DNA from: Nautilus pompilius | Taxonomy: Eukaryota > Mollusca > Cephalopoda > Nautilida > Nautilidae | Direction of reading: 5' to 3' | Assembly: GCA_018389105.1 (NCBI GenBank) | Contig: JACATO010000212.1 | Location: 232,741-296,740 of the forward strand | Length of the DNA: 64,000 bases | Shown here: piece by piece, positions 10,991 through 24,231 of the stretch | Numbering within the stretch: position 1 is the first letter of the stretch | How the letters are laid out: every line of letters begins with the position of its first letter | The notes under the pieces: generated by a model | What the model was told of the DNA's origin: nothing | Seen by the model: only the letters and a program-made list of their open reading frames with translations | The model's database searches: none | Position numbers and translations under genes: made by a program

Positions 10991-13145
10991 TCTCTTGAAT
11001 CATGGATGGTGATCGAAGACTGTCGACCTTCGAATGGGAGATGACTGGCACTGATGAAGATCGTAAACGGTTAATTAAAATGTACAGGCATTTATACTCG
11101 TATAGTGCTTTTTCCCTATAACTCTTGGCCTTGGAGGAAAATTCCTACGTCATAATGACCTCCTGTAGCGCCCCTTCCGTTTATCAAGAACGGAAAACGA
11201 GTGCTATAAAAGGTATGCCTGTAATTACATATAATTATAGTATAATTCTTTTAATCCGGGAGGTACTGGACCACATAGGTCCAAGATTAGGTAATGTGCC
11301 GTTTTATATCCACATAGTTAAATAATGAATAATTTATCTATAGTAGAGGAAATCACAATAACAATAGCTCATCTATAATAGTAATGCATGGTAAAACATA
11401 ATAAACATTTCTGTAATAGCAATTCACCTAAATTAAGTGAAGAATGAACAGTACAGTGTGTAGCAGATGGTGGCTTTCCTGATGTACGTTACTTGTAGGG
11501 ATAAATACACTGTATGTAAGCCTAATGTTATCAAAAATCTGTTGCTTTTCATTCCACAGCTGGTTTAAGGGCTATTCTTTGACGACATTATAAAATAATT
11601 AAGAGAAATGAATGTTTATTGGAGAAATAAATAATGTAAAATGTTTTCACAGAGCTTTAAATATCCAAACACATGCACCAGCAAGCGCAGGATGATGAAT
11701 GGTTCATAGTGCCACCTAGCGGTGATAAATTACACTAATGGTTCCGGCGAAACTAAAGTACCCGATTAAATAAACTTTACTGTGGTAACGACAATATTCA
11801 GAATGCTCGAACGTGAATCGCACAACAGGTATTGGCTAAAACGCCAAATCTAAACACTTTTCTTATTTTTTTTTAAAAATTTGTTAATATATTGTACTTT
11901 TATTCATGTTTAAGTTTGGTTTTACAACATCTCAAGGTTCTCTAACGAATAGTTAAAATAAGCTCGGAAGTTGTGTTTAAATTCGCGCTGTCTATTTTTG
12001 TATCAAGTGAGAGAAATACAAACTAATTTCTAAAAATAATTTAAAATGTTTATAACACGACATGTTTAACGTTCTACGATGTAAAAATGTCAGAACTCTT
12101 TTAAGATCCATTAGTAAAATCTTGTTTTATAATACCCTATCTATATCATTAATCTCTATTGAATTTTAGTAAATTTACACTTTTTACACGTGGATGGTTG
12201 ACGTCATATTTATCTTATTAAGAAGACTACAAACCGTTTGCACACGTCATCGTCGCGCCCTGCTGTAGGAATAGGTTATTGTGCATCACAGCTGTGACTG
12301 ATGGAGTTCTGTTGATGTTGACCTCGCTGCCTTTTCTGCTCTCACTCTAGAAGTGCTTGAAAAATATCGGTTTTCGAAATATAAGTAGAACGGATTATTT
12401 CCTAGAAGCATTTATGATTACCAATTTTAGTATTGAAAAAGAAAATGGTGTGAAATATGTTAAAGTCGTGGAATTCAGTGTTTCTTTAACACTGACAGGT
12501 AAATTATCGATGATTATTGGACGGGCTGATCATCAGGAAATTTGTATTTTTAAGGCTTTTTCATCTGTCTTCTGTTGAAGATCGCCGTGAATCTAATGTC
12601 GTCGTCTACACAGATATCCCGCGGAAATTAGCATATAATCAAAAACGATTTTTTCTGTGAAAATTTTACCTTTCTTTCTTAACATTTGTTTGTTTTTTTT
12701 TGTTGCTGGAGACCAGATAAACAGGCGAAAAGATTCGCCATTTCTTTAACTGGCAGCAAAATAGATTTTAAAGTCTACACTTGATCAATGTTTTATCGTC
12801 CCTTCTTAAGCAACCACTGACTTCTGATTGTTAATTATAATAACGTAAACGACCTAAACTAATTATTATTTTGTGTACCTGTTTTATATTACAAGCTAAA
12901 GGTCTAAATCTGGGGGTAAATCCAACTTGTTAAACCTCTTCTTTTAGAAGTTTTAAATTTACCTTAGTATTATTAAATAGTCAATAATAAGAAACTGCTG
13001 TTAATCACAACGATACTGCTTTACCTGTTTTTAGAAAGCAAATATATGCAAAAATAAACTTATAAAGAAATTGACATTAAAAACGCCAGTAAGGAAGTTA
13101 TCTAAGCTTTAATCACTACTGCTGATATGTATATTATCTATTTTA
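10991..13145. other. AT-rich non-coding DNA
   Basis: It contains a perfect TGACGTCA at 12199-12206 and a GCCACCTAGCGGTG motif near 11711. ORFs at 11125-11325 and 12357-12578 look random. Confidence 0.45.
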
Positions 13146-13472
13146 ATGTTTTTATTATTGTTAATTAAGTGGATTTTCATTTACATCTTTTTTTTGAGAA
13201 AAAGAGCATCTAAATTGGAAAACTTCTGTTGCAAAAAGAACGGGTTCCTAAAGAATATTAACAATTTTGGCTTTTTTGGTAAAAGTCATTGTATTATTAA
13301 ACAATTTTTAAAGGATAATGGCGCATTACTAGTGAAAGATAACAAACTTTATATCATGAAACCAAATGATATCAGTAGAAAAAGCCAACTTGTTTTTGAA
13401 GGAACTTGCATATTTGTCGAAATAAACTCACTTTTGAGCCAGAACACAATCCTTAGGGGATTACCAAACTAG
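13146..13472 (+). CDS. AT-rich ORF, probably chance
   Basis: A 108-codon frame with a hydrophobic start (MFLLLLIKWIFIYIFFLRKR) that resembles a membrane or signal segment. A Lys/Asn-rich part follows, then a more protein-like end (KDNKLYIMKPNDISRKSQ). AT-rich codons can generate such composition by chance. No family is recognised and no promoter or splice signals were noted. Confidence 0.12.
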   Translation: MFLLLLIKWIFIYIFFLRKRASKLENFCCKKNGFLKNINNFGFFGKSHCIIKQFLKDNGALLVKDNKLYIMKPNDISRKSQLVFEGTCIFVEINSLLSQNTILRGLPN

Positions 13473-14942
13473 CAGGATAAATGAGGTAACACAACATAAA
13501 TGGAAATGGTGTTGAGTTTACAGAACTTCTTTAAAAGCGTAAGATTTATTGTAATTTCCAGGTTTTCGCGAAGTAGCTCATTTACCATCGAATCTCGTGG
13601 CACTGACTATACCGAAACTGAGCGGTGGTTAACGTAAACTCATTGGTTATGTGCCCTGGAAAATAGCGAGACGTGAACAATATATTCAGTTTGCTGATAT
13701 CCTTAAGATGCAAAAAAAAAAAAAAACAAAACAAAGAATATCCGAAAAAGGAAGACAGCAACAACAACGAGAAAAACAACAGAAATTTTGTAAAAACGAA
13801 CGAGAACACTAAAAATGCTCCTATTTAAATTTGGCAATGCGAACTTGACTGGTTACATAAAACCATGAACGCTAATTGTTTTAATAGCCTTGCTGCTGCA
13901 ATTCTAATCAACGCAAAAGGAATCTAAATAAAGTACTATGACCTCAGATGGCAAAAACGAATTAGATGTCAGCTTTATTCTACTCCAACCTTGGCGTCTT
14001 TACCTTTTCTGCAGATGTTTACGAGCACTTATTTTATACTTCTGAGTATTCTACATGCAATTTAATAACATAATTAACAAAAATGTTGTTTCGAGCAAAC
14101 ATTAACAATAATTCATTACGTAATAGCATGTTTATTTATGGGGAAAACGTCGAATTTGTTATGATACGCAACAAATTGTGTCCATCTACGTACCATTCAA
14201 GAATCTAAAGCATCTGTGCAATAACGATGATTCAGGTAATTGTATACATTAAAATTATACATGAACCAGATCCGAATTTTTAAATCAGTTTGTTCGAATT
14301 AAGTTTGAATTGTAATATACTGCAATCAGTAGAAAGCTTCGAAATTTGAGAATAAAACGACAAATTCTCGGAATGTTTAATTAAAATAATAAACAATAAG
14401 AAACGTTCAAGCTTAAATAATGATAAACGAATTGCTTAATGCAAAAGTAATCTTTACATTTTATCAGCGTTAAACAGGTTGATATTAAATGTTAAGAATT
14501 AACAGAAATTGATTTATTAACACCTTTATGTATTTAATAAAAACAAAATGACAGTGGCAGTAGTGCTCTACTAAAGAGATGGCTCTCGGCTAGTTTTGAC
14601 AGAGATGGAGTGAATAAATGAGCGCAGATATCATCTAAGTTCAGTATAGTCTGGGAAAACATTATTCCCTACGCACCTTAAAAGACAGGATGGAATGTTC
14701 GGTGTTTAAATTGTCGTTTTGCAACGAAGCCTTGGCTAGTCAGTCTGGCCCACTTAGTAATTTTCAATGTCAATGCAATTTTTAAAATATATAAAGCCAG
14801 GTAACAATCCTTTGGTTTTATCAAATATTTATTAACAAACCTGATAGAGAAAAATTATTTAAAATATTATATTAACAGAAATATATTAAAACTACAAGGT
14901 TCTTGTTTTATTATTAATATATTCACCAGTAATCTTTATTTT
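13473..14942. other. AT-rich DNA, nothing recognised
   Basis: Only a minus frame full of Phe/Leu codons (13582-13809) is open, and it is low complexity. Confidence 0.45.
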
Positions 14943-15785
14943 TCATCCCACCTGGCATTGTCTCGATTTTATTTCTGTCGTGCCGAAATATTTTCTCGTT
15001 TCCTTAATCATTTTTTTTTCCAATACATATTGTTCCATCACTGACCATATGTTCTCAATTAGACATAAAACTAGAGAATTCCTGGGCCATGTGCAATCAA
15101 ATTGATGAAATTTATTGCTTTTCAACCGAGAAGAATTTCTTCACTGTATGGAATGATACTCTATCCTGTAGAAACCGAAGTTATCATAGATTAACTTTTT
15201 GGTAAGATTATCAAACTGATATCAGTACTTTCTGGATCCTTATAGGTTGGCGAAATACATTTTGATTTAAATCTTTTATTTGATTTTTATGACTCACAAA
15301 GCGCCATGATTAAACAATAAATTTTTATCTGCGAATATCACAGTTATCCAATCTTCTGCTTACTAATTTTGAAGGTTTTTTTGTTTTTGTATGGCAGAAA
15401 ATAATATTCTTTTTTTTTGCTGGGATAGGTAATTTGATTGAAGTCCATTTTTACCAAATGTATTCAAATATTCTAAAAGACTATCCTATATTTTCTTGAC
15501 AATATTTTCTTCTAACCATCTACCTAATGTACCGCTTGAAGCAAACCTATCTTCTTCTTGAAAGTGTACCAGACTAGTTATTTCCTCGCTAAAAGGTTTA
15601 TTTTTATCCATTTCATGTCTTAGAAGAAATGTATTCTTTTCCTTAATCATTCCAGAAATCTTGTCAACATTTCTTACTAGAGCACCATGTTTTTCAACAA
15701 TTTCTGAACGTGTCGCGTCTGTTTCGACATATCTAGCAGTAAGGTCCTTACCACCATCACTTACACATTCCACGCATATTTTCAC
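14943..15785 (-). pseudogene. decayed Tc1/mariner-type transposase
   Basis: Reading the minus strand gives successive transposase pieces in shifting frames. An N-terminal DNA-binding part (15486-15785) includes TRSEIVEKHGALVRNVDKIS and RFASSGTLGRWLEE, like the second helix-turn-helix of Tc1 proteins. Next comes AEDWITVIFADK, in the place of the W-x-VIFSDES motif around the first catalytic Asp. The end holds FDCTWPRNSLVLCLIENIWS, the counterpart of the WPxxSPDLNPIENLW motif before the last acidic residue. Several stops and frame changes separate them, and the ADK and SLVLC substitutions damage catalytic motifs. Intact Tc1 transposases are about 340 residues, so this spans most of one. No flanking inverted repeats were identified. 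Confidence 0.65.
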
Positions 15786-18189
15786 AGTTCAGAATTAATA
15801 ATTTTTTTTTGCTGAAAAATTACTTCAGCAATGACTGAAGACGCTGGTGCATGTACGAATATTTCCATACATGGGAAAAATTACTAAGAATCTAGAATTT
15901 TTTAGATTGAAATGAATGTTTTGAAAGTTTACAGAACATAACAGAAAAACCAGAAGTTGTCTTGAAAATAATTGAAAATTTTAGAATATTCTTTTATGAT
16001 ACAATTTTAAAAAAAAATTATCTTCGCAAATAACAACATTTCCCATGTATTTGGTGTTCGCTTTGCAAATTTTTTCACTATAAGAATAGCAAAAGAAGTC
16101 TCAATATTGAACATTTGTTGTGCATTTACGTCGAAAGCTATATGTTCAAGATAAAAGCGAGCATACTGAAAATCACTGAGTGGGTTGAATTGACTGGCCA
16201 AGGCTGTACTCGCTTTGAAGCCAGTTGGCAGCTCTAGCTCACGGGTTTCAGATGTTTCGGTGTTTTACCCTGTCAGGCTGACATGACGCGCACTGACTTC
16301 AGGCTATTTAGATACTATCACATTTTGGCAGGCGCGTCCCGTGACTGTGCGTTTTCAGACAAACCGACATTTGCATAATACCGTGAGCAACACCGTCTCT
16401 GTAAATATGACCTAAATTTTCAAAACCTTTATCTATCTAACTTGCGAAATACATTTAAACGTTTTTTTTTTTTTTACGTGAATTATTGTCGTCTGATCCT
16501 TTTCTAAACATTTATTTAAACAAGTAAAATAGAAAAAAAATTTAAAATAACAAATTAAGAAAGATATGAACAGATTAAATATGTAATAATGAACGCGTTC
16601 ATTAATACGATTTTTTCGAATCAAACTCACGTAGAAGGAACATAAACAGAAAATTATGAAGTAAAGAATACAGTTGTACATCTATCAGGAATAATGCTGC
16701 TGAAATTGGCTTTTAGAACCTGACGGTAAACATTTAATTTGTTTTATAAAAATCTCTTCTCTTCTACTAGTATCTAAAAACAACACCAACAACGATTTAG
16801 TTACTGACATACTACACGTGTGGTTATGTTTTAAATGAGAAAATCAAGTTGATAAATATTTTAACTGCTTGGATATCAGGACAAATTCAAAGTAAATAAA
16901 TATTAATAAATTTGACCATTATATCATTTTTAGCCATTTATTTTAGGGAAAGAGTTAAAAGTGATCCGTGGAAAATGGCCTAGGTGAAGTAGAATCGATT
17001 GAAGATGATCGACTTACTCTCGATTTAAATTCTAACAAGCTGCTCAAAACCTTTTTTTTTTTTAAAAAAAGTTACACTTTTGTCATTCAGAAACAATCTA
17101 AAAGCAAACTTTAGAGAAAACCCACAGTATTTTTTTCGTTCGACAGCTCATTTAGTAGCATTTAAAAAAGAAAAACAACTAGAAAACACACGTTAATTGC
17201 TTAGTTATGCAAATGTGAGCTAACAAAGGTTTTGGTATAAATGAAAAAAAAACGCCCGGTTGGGGATCAAAAACACCACGAAAAATCGAAAGACTTCACA
17301 AATATCTACGATTACATACAAACAGGTCAGTAGATACAACGAAAGAGGTATTATCTAGTTTGCATCGTTATAGCACCGTAAAGATGTTCATGACCAAGTT
17401 CTTATATATATCACAACTTCATAAGGTAAACGATAGCGAGTTGTTCATTTTGGTACGTGAAACGTCTTAAGCGAAATTAATGTCCCCCATTTTTCTTTGA
17501 CCGAAAGAAGAAGTCGTTACGATTTTGTATCCCAGAATTTTCCGTATTGCAGTAGTTCAACGTATATTTGGTTTTGACCATTTTATTTACTTTTTTTTGT
17601 TGCATTTTTTACATAAGATTTTAAAAATAAAATATAAATTAAAAAATGCTCTCATGTTATCTGCATCACGCATATATGCACGCACAGACTCACAGTGGTA
17701 ACCGAATGATATCATCGTCTTGTTTTTGTTTTTTTTTTTAAAAAAAATATTGATACAATGTGAAAATGTACTTGGATATAATAACCAACTAAGCATTGTT
17801 TTGATGATCAAAGATTTTCTGTACTGTACATCCGTAATGAATAGAGTTTTATAGAGGTGCAATTATAGAATAATAAAGAAGGGTAATTTTTCATTCATCA
17901 TGCGTAATTTCACAATAATAATTCTGTGATAGGGGATCTCTCGAGGTTTTAATCAGACACCTCTATTCGGCTGACTGTACTGAGATTTCACAAGTCAAGG
18001 GAAACACTAGCAACAAGGAATTCTAGGCAGCGAACAACAGTGAAGAATGCTTCACTTGTGGTGTAATTAGATTTTTTTATGGTGGATAAATGTAAATTAA
18101 ATAACCAAAAACCCTTAAAAGGTAAATAAATAAATAATAATACAGTAAATAAATGCAGATAAAAACAAGAAAAAAATGTACGCCAGTCA
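15786..18189. other. AT-rich non-coding DNA with T-A tracts
   Basis: It contains T12A7 (17052-17070) and T11A8 (17729-17747) tracts. Minus frames at 16007-16201, 16433-16681 and 17587-17862 are AT-driven and unrecognised. Confidence 0.45.
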
Positions 18190-19208
18190 CCAATACTGGC
18201 TGGCCACTTTAATGGTAACTACACCTAATAACGGGTTCAACCACCCTTTTTTCCCCTAGAGTAATATCTATGGCATAATGTGACATAAAACCTGCAAGGT
18301 GCAGAAAGGTGTCCTGAGGGATATTTTTCTATCCAGTCATTATTGTTGTACGCAGTGCACAGAGCTAGACTGGCAGAAAATCGTAAAGGTGGATGCTTCT
18401 TCTAAGTTATCCTCAACTGGATCGACATCCGGGGATCGCTCTGACCATGGGAATGGGAGATGGCTGATAATTTCGTTGTGTTCTTTAAAACATGAACGTA
18501 CCATGTCAGTAAGTTGTACGAGCATATTGTTGTTTTGATAGTAGACCTACCCATGTGGGTACAAATGAAGCATGTTCGGATGCACTTGGTGGGAAATGAA
18601 GCTGAGGTACGCCTTGGCATTTATTTTGCCTCCTAAAGGGACCAAGGGGATCAGAATACTCCAGTAAGACATGCACCAACTATGACTCCACTACTAGAGA
18701 CCAAGACAATTGGGACCACACGATAAGCGTCGAGTGGGTCGTGTGGCATTGACTTCTCTCTGAACAAAAAAGGGTAAAGTGTGAGTCGTCAGACCACATC
18801 ATTTTTCACTAGTCCCTCTTAGTCTGATGTCCCCGCTTATTACACTACACGAGGCGTCATTCCATGTTGATAACTGTGACCAGTGGTTTAGGCAATGGTC
18901 TGCTACTGTCATAGTCTATTCATGGCAAAGTTCTCCTCAATACTATGATGAAGATGGGTGTGGATTGCCTCGCATTTACTGTCTCTGTCAGTTGGTCTTT
19001 TGTTTGATGTCGGTTGGATTTCACCTTTATGTCTAACAGCTTTTCTCCTTTTTTGACACTGCATGTTTTCAGCCACAACTCCCTCTTGCAGAAGGCAGAC
19101 ATTTTCCTTCTGTTGATGATAGACTCGAATGACCAATGTTTTGGAGCAGCCTACCAACGTAAATGTCTCGGCCATAGTGGCACCTGCTGGACGTGCATCC
19201 TGTATCAT
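18190..19208 (-). pseudogene. second decayed Tc1-like transposase
   Basis: On the minus strand the N-terminal piece reads MIQDARPAGATMAETFTLVG, then VKSNRHQTKDQLTETVN and IVLRRTLP, which fit the two helix-turn-helix regions of Tc1 transposases (compare SNRRATVAQ and RRTLHRMG). Next comes a piece with the order of the first catalytic block (WSDDSHFTLF-like, around 18780-18800). The end includes RSCFKEHNEIISHLPFPWSE and SPDVDPVEDNLEE, the counterpart of WPxxSPDLNPIEH. Frameshifts and stops break the frame repeatedly. Near 18190 a GGCCACTTTAATGG stretch resembles Tc1-family terminal sequence, but no matching right end was found. Confidence 0.65.
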
Positions 19209-19259
19209 GTCTCTTTCGAATGTCGTTTCCTTTCTGCATGCCTGTTAGACTGACTGCAA

Positions 19260-22200
19260 ATGCGCTTTTCCTATAGTGCTGCTGAGATCACCTGTCACAT
19301 CATGTAGTCAACCTGATTTTCATTTGCAGCTCAGGTCAGGCCCAAGTCCGAAAGGGTCAATAGATCTTGATAAACTGATTATCTTGTCTATTTTTATTTA
19401 TGATGAGCAGTTCACCAGACAAAGATAAAGTGGTGTATATATGATGTCCTTTAAGCTCTATTTTATTATTTTACTTGCAAATCTTTAATAAATGCATTAT
19501 TGTTAAAGTAAACAATACAATTTAAAGAAAAATACGCAGAAAAAGAACGTTGGTATTGCCAACAAAAGAACACTTGAGACTGGCTGACTTTTATGAGCCT
19601 TTGGTTGAACTTCCTTCTGTATTACCTGCTGCTTAGGTTTGTTTGATTTGAGCAACTTAGTGGCTACAGACAAGCAAGGTTGTGAAACCTACTACATGAG
19701 GATTAGTTTGACCAGGGTTAAAGTTATCTCTTTGTATCCAACGGATTCGTGGACAGCGATGCAGGGTCGCTGCTAAAGGAAGGGTTAAAAAAATTTAATA
19801 AGAAAAAATTAAGAAAATTAAGGATAGCCAAAAGCAAGAATTTGATCCAGTAGATGGTAAAAAAGCAATAACGACAGGACGCAAGGGTCCATCTGCTGAA
19901 CGTATCCTTTCGTGTCCGATGAAATTACTGGTAACAGGCAAAATTTAGAACAAACCCAAAAGATGACGAAAAAATCCGGTTCTACACTCAACTTAGATCT
20001 TTAAGAACAAAGCTGTTAGATACTCGTAAGTGTCATCTTTATTACAGTTCGCATGCGCATACGCTGGGCATGCTGACAGAGATGCTGTCATGCCTGGTTA
20101 AATGAAAATTAAGATGATCGTTACGACATATGTTGGTTTGGTTTATCTTTCTAATGGAAACAGTTGAAGGAATAGGACACGAATGTAAACAAATAAATTC
20201 TCTTGAAATAGTCTTTCATAGATTAATTTAAATAATTTTTGCTCGCTGTGAAACTTTGTTACTTTTAAGATTTAGTTTACATCCCCAGTTATTTTTTTAG
20301 ATCTCTGTTTAATATTGATGCTTAAGATATTTTCAGACGTTACCAAGACTTTCAAATGTCAATAATAGAAAGCGCAGAGCTATTCTGACTCTAAAACGAA
20401 TACAATAATTTTATATCACTATTAACGCATTCGGTTATACAATGTTCGCTTTTAAAGCGTGCACATTTTCTTTTTAAAATTCTATTTGGATTTATTTTCA
20501 AAGGGAAAAACAGAACTTTTAAAATAATTACGATGTAAAATTTGACAGGGACCTTCAAACAAAGAGAAAAGCAGCCTTTTCCTGAAAACAGTCTCGTTCG
20601 AATTTCTTTTTTTGTTTTGCAGCAAATTGATCCATGAAACTATTGTTTCAATTATCGTGCACTAAGAATAGAAGAAAAAAAAGAATTCTTATTAACATCT
20701 GATGGAGGCGATTAAAGAACTAACTATATAAAAAAGGGGGAAAAATATCTTTACTTAATAATAAAGCAATTATCAGCGAAATAAAAATCATTTTAAAAAT
20801 TTGGAAATCTTCGAAACTGATCATCTGTGGAAGACCAAAGCTCAAATGTCCAGTTATTAGATGATTAGTTTGGGTTCTTCATATCACCTCAGCAATACAA
20901 CTAACCAGTTGACCAATGTTTGGAAGTTCTTTTCAAAAGTTTCCATTAGCAGAGATTAGAAATAATCCTATAAATTCTTTATTTAGAACCCTAACAATAA
21001 TTTTTCGTGTCTAAGTTAAATTAATGGTTAGTGATTCAATACAATTGAATAAAAAACAACATAAATGCAGCTTTTAGGAAATCTATAATGGTAAAAGCAA
21101 ATACAAGACTAAAAATAAATTTTAAAAAATTATAATAATTTTAAATAAAATTTTCTTTTAGTTTACGTTATTATATAATGGTGCGGAATTAATGGTTGTT
21201 TTTCTGTTTCTCTGTATTACAAAAATCTATTGATTTGGTTTTCAAACTGGTTAGTACGGATTTCCGCTAGTTACTTATTGCATTTATTTGTAATTCTTTC
21301 GCTAAAAGATTTGCTTATACCAAGCCTTCGGAACATATAGAGGATATATATATATATTATAAATATGGCAGCTTTTAGTTTTAAAATAGTCGTAAAATAT
21401 TTTTATAAAAAGGGAAGAAACTAACAATAAAAATTACTGGATTTTTTCCCTTTCTTGGTGGTTCGATGATTCGAAACCATCTCTTAAAAAAATAAAACTT
21501 TACCAATTTATAAAAGATTATCCAAACGAATAATTTATTGCAATAAAATAATATAATTTATTTGTTTCCTTACTTTCTGGGTGCCAGAAAAGTAAGATTT
21601 CATCGGAAAGCCTATGAAAGAGTTAACAATTGTTGTTGGTATCATTATCAGTTTTCTTTAAAATTCCGGTGAACCCCTATAAATGATTGTATTTTGTTAG
21701 CTAACAAATCATTAATCTTAAACTAGAATTAGTTTTGTTGAATAACACCGATGCTTCTACAAAAAACCAAACATGCGATTTACTCTTCTATACTCAATGT
21801 CACATTAAAGTACATAAAAATGACCTTCAGGTTCCTTATGGCAAAATAAAAGTAAGTTAACGTCTACTGCAAGCCGAATTTTTGGTAATATATTTAGATA
21901 CTCAGTTCATGAAGGAAAAAAGACAATTTTGATAGTTTTATTATCTATCTGTCCTGAAGAATTACTAAATAAATACCATCCTTCGTAGAAAATTTAAATA
22001 CAGACAAAACAGTAATATCACATTCGTTTTGGTGTTGTAAATAATACAAATTGTTCAATAAAACAAAATAATGCTATTTATAGATAAACGCATTTAAATA
22101 CAACAGATGATTTATTTATTTTATATAATTTAAATTATTAAAGTTATCGTCCACCTAGATTGATTTACTGATTACAGTAGGAAACAAAAATTTAGCTAAG

Positions 22201-22350
22201 TTGACGTTTTTACATTTTCCATGGCATTTTCGTATGTTAAATACAGTTCTAGCATTGTTTTTTGGTAAATGTCAGGTATATTACAAATAATTATACTATT
22301 ATAGTTGATGGAATTGGTGCATAATACGGATCACTATAAAAATTCATAGA
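19260..22350. other. AT-rich non-coding DNA
   Basis: No long open frame, SINE or transposase fragment is recognised. Short TATATA runs occur (about 21345-21358). Confidence 0.45.
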
Positions 22351-22358
22351 TTTTTTTG

Positions 22359-22416
22359 GAACCTTCTGGAATTTTCTAGAATATTCTAGCACTTCCTAGA
22401 AGTTTATAGAACTTTC
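22359..22416. promoter_or_regulatory. heat-shock element, six perfect alternating units
   Basis: GAA at 22359-22361, TTC at 22364-22366, GAA at 22369-22371, TTC at 22374-22376, GAA at 22379-22381 and TTC at 22384-22386 alternate with exactly 2-bp gaps. This is the established nGAAn inverted-pentamer consensus for the trimeric heat-shock factor. Further units follow with less regular spacing (TTC 22393, GAA 22399, GAA 22409, TTC 22414). A TATA-like box lies about 45 bp downstream and a decayed coding sequence starts roughly 200 bp downstream on the plus strand. The arrangement resembles heat-shock gene promoters. Function is inferred. Confidence 0.7.
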
Positions 22417-22431
22417 ATCCATAAACCAAGG

Positions 22432-22437
22432 TATATA
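22432..22437 (+). promoter_or_regulatory. TATA-like box after heat-shock element
   Basis: TATATA within AAGGTATATAGATCG, the only such motif between the heat-shock element and the decayed gene. TATA strings are frequent in AT-rich DNA, so the call rests on placement. Confidence 0.3.
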
Positions 22438-22589
22438 GATCGTTGTGCACACTCGACCCAGTAAGAAATAAAAGCTTTTAATAGTTGAATTTTAAAATTC
22501 TGTTATTAGATAAGAATGACTGCAAATCGAAAATGAAAGCTCTTTGCAGACTCATTTTGTTAACTTTGTGGATTCTATCTTGGCCAAAA

Positions 22590-24119
22590 GCAAGTAAGAC
22601 ATATGATCACACCGAACAATAAATTTTCACTGGTCTATGAATCATACTTTTTAATGAAGATTGATGAACAAGATAAAACATGGGCATCTCATGTGGCTTG
22701 TGGAACATGCAGCACTAGCAGGATGGCTAAGAGGTGATCGTGAAGAACTGTCATTTGCAATCCTTCGTATTTTGTGAGAAGCTAAGAATCACATAGATGA
22801 CTGTTACTTTTGTCTAGTGGATGTGTCAAGAGTCAGGAACACCAAAATCCGATATAATATTGCGTATCCAAATATCCCACCATCCATGCACCAGTTCCTC
22901 ATAGTGATGACCTTCCAGTGCCACAGCCACAATCCAAATCCAAAGAAACAGATTCATCATCAGAAATTGAAAATTCACCTGTAGATGAAAACTATGATTC
23001 TGACTTAAATTCATAGAAGTCTCATTTTCCAAATCAGGAAGAACCGAATGACTTAGTATGAAATTTAAATTTATCAAGGTTGAAAGGATGGAATTTCTTG
23101 GATAGCAGTTGTAAATCTACATCTTACAGAAAGTGGCATGAAAAATTCTTAAGTTACTTCTCAGGAAATGGCAAATTCTGGTTCTGAAGTGATATTAATA
23201 GCTTGTTTTACGAAATGGATATTATGCACAATCCTACTGAATGGCGTCTCTTCATTGACAGTTCGGCAAGAAGTCTCAAAGCAGTCTTTCTTCACAATGG
23301 AAACAAATATCTATTGATACTCATTGGCCATTCTGTATATATGAAGTAGGATTATGAAAATGTTAAGTTTCTGCTGGAGACAATTGACTACAAAAAATAT
23401 TTAAAAAATATAACTGGGGTGTTTGTGGAGATTTTAAGATGATCGTTTTTGGAAAGGACAGCAAGGAGGATTCACAAAATACTAATGCTTTCCGTCTTTG
23501 GGATGGTCGTGCCACATCACAGCATTACTGAAGAAAAGTGAGGCCAGTCAGAGATCAGTTTATTCCTGGGATACAAAATGTTAAATACGAGGCCTTGGTA
23601 AGATCAGAAAAATCTTCATGCATCCACTGCACATAAAACTGGGGCTTGTGAAGCAGTTCATTAAAGCTCCTAGCCCAGAAAGTGAAGCATTTCAACACAT
23701 TCGTGAATTTTTTCCAAATCTTTCAGAAGCAAAATAAAAGATGGGATTTTTTGTTGGGCCGCAAGTTCGTCAAATGCTCAAATCAGAAGAATATGAAGAA
23801 AAGCTGTCAGAAGAAGAAAAAAATAGGATGGAAGACATTTCGTTTAGTTGTCGAAAATTTCTTGAGAAACCGAAGAAGTGAAAACTACATACATTTGATT
23901 GAGAATTTAATCAATGAGTATGAAAAGCTTGGATGCAGGATGCCTCTCGAGCTTCACGTCCTTCATTCTCATCTATATTTCTTCAAAGACAACATGGGAG
24001 ATTTCAATGAAGAGCATGGTGAAAGACTCCACCAAGATATCCTAACAATGGAAAAAAGATATTTGGGAAGATGGGATTTCAGAATGATGGGTGACTATAT
24101 TTTGGGTCTAATTTTATGA
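22590..24119 (+). pseudogene. degenerate copy of a multicopy animal protein family (probably transposon-derived)
   Basis: Pieces in shifting plus-strand frames run in the order I recall for a family found in many arthropod and other invertebrate genomes under uncharacterised names. They include SYFLMKIDEQDKTWASHVAC; AKNHIDDCYFCLVDVSR; YPNIPPSMH followed by PHSDDLPVPQP; NPTEWRLFIDSSARSLKAVF; a CGDFK segment; LWDGRATSQHY; PLHIKLGLVKQFIKA; NYIHLIENLINEYEKLG; and near the end MPLELHVLHSHLYFFKDN, then EEHGERLHQDILTMEKRY and GRWDFRMMGDY. At least eight stops or frameshifts break it, for example after SMH at about 22885. The longest remnant frame is 23682-24119. Biochemical function is not established to my knowledge; a transposon origin is an inference from its dispersion. 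Its C-terminus is cut short relative to the copies I recall. Confidence 0.7.
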
Positions 24120-24212
24120 TACATACTTCAATGCATAGAAAGAAAACCTGAAAAGTTGTGCATTTTTGATTTCTGCAACTGCAATTTAGATTTATACTGT
24201 ACTTAAAAATTA

Positions 24213-24231
24213 AATAAATGTAATCAATAAA
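24213..24231 (+). terminator. two AATAAA polyadenylation signals
   Basis: AATAAA at 24213-24218 and 24226-24231, about 100 bp after the last coding remnant and followed by a T-rich stretch. They fit the 3' end of the decayed gene upstream. Confidence 0.4.
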
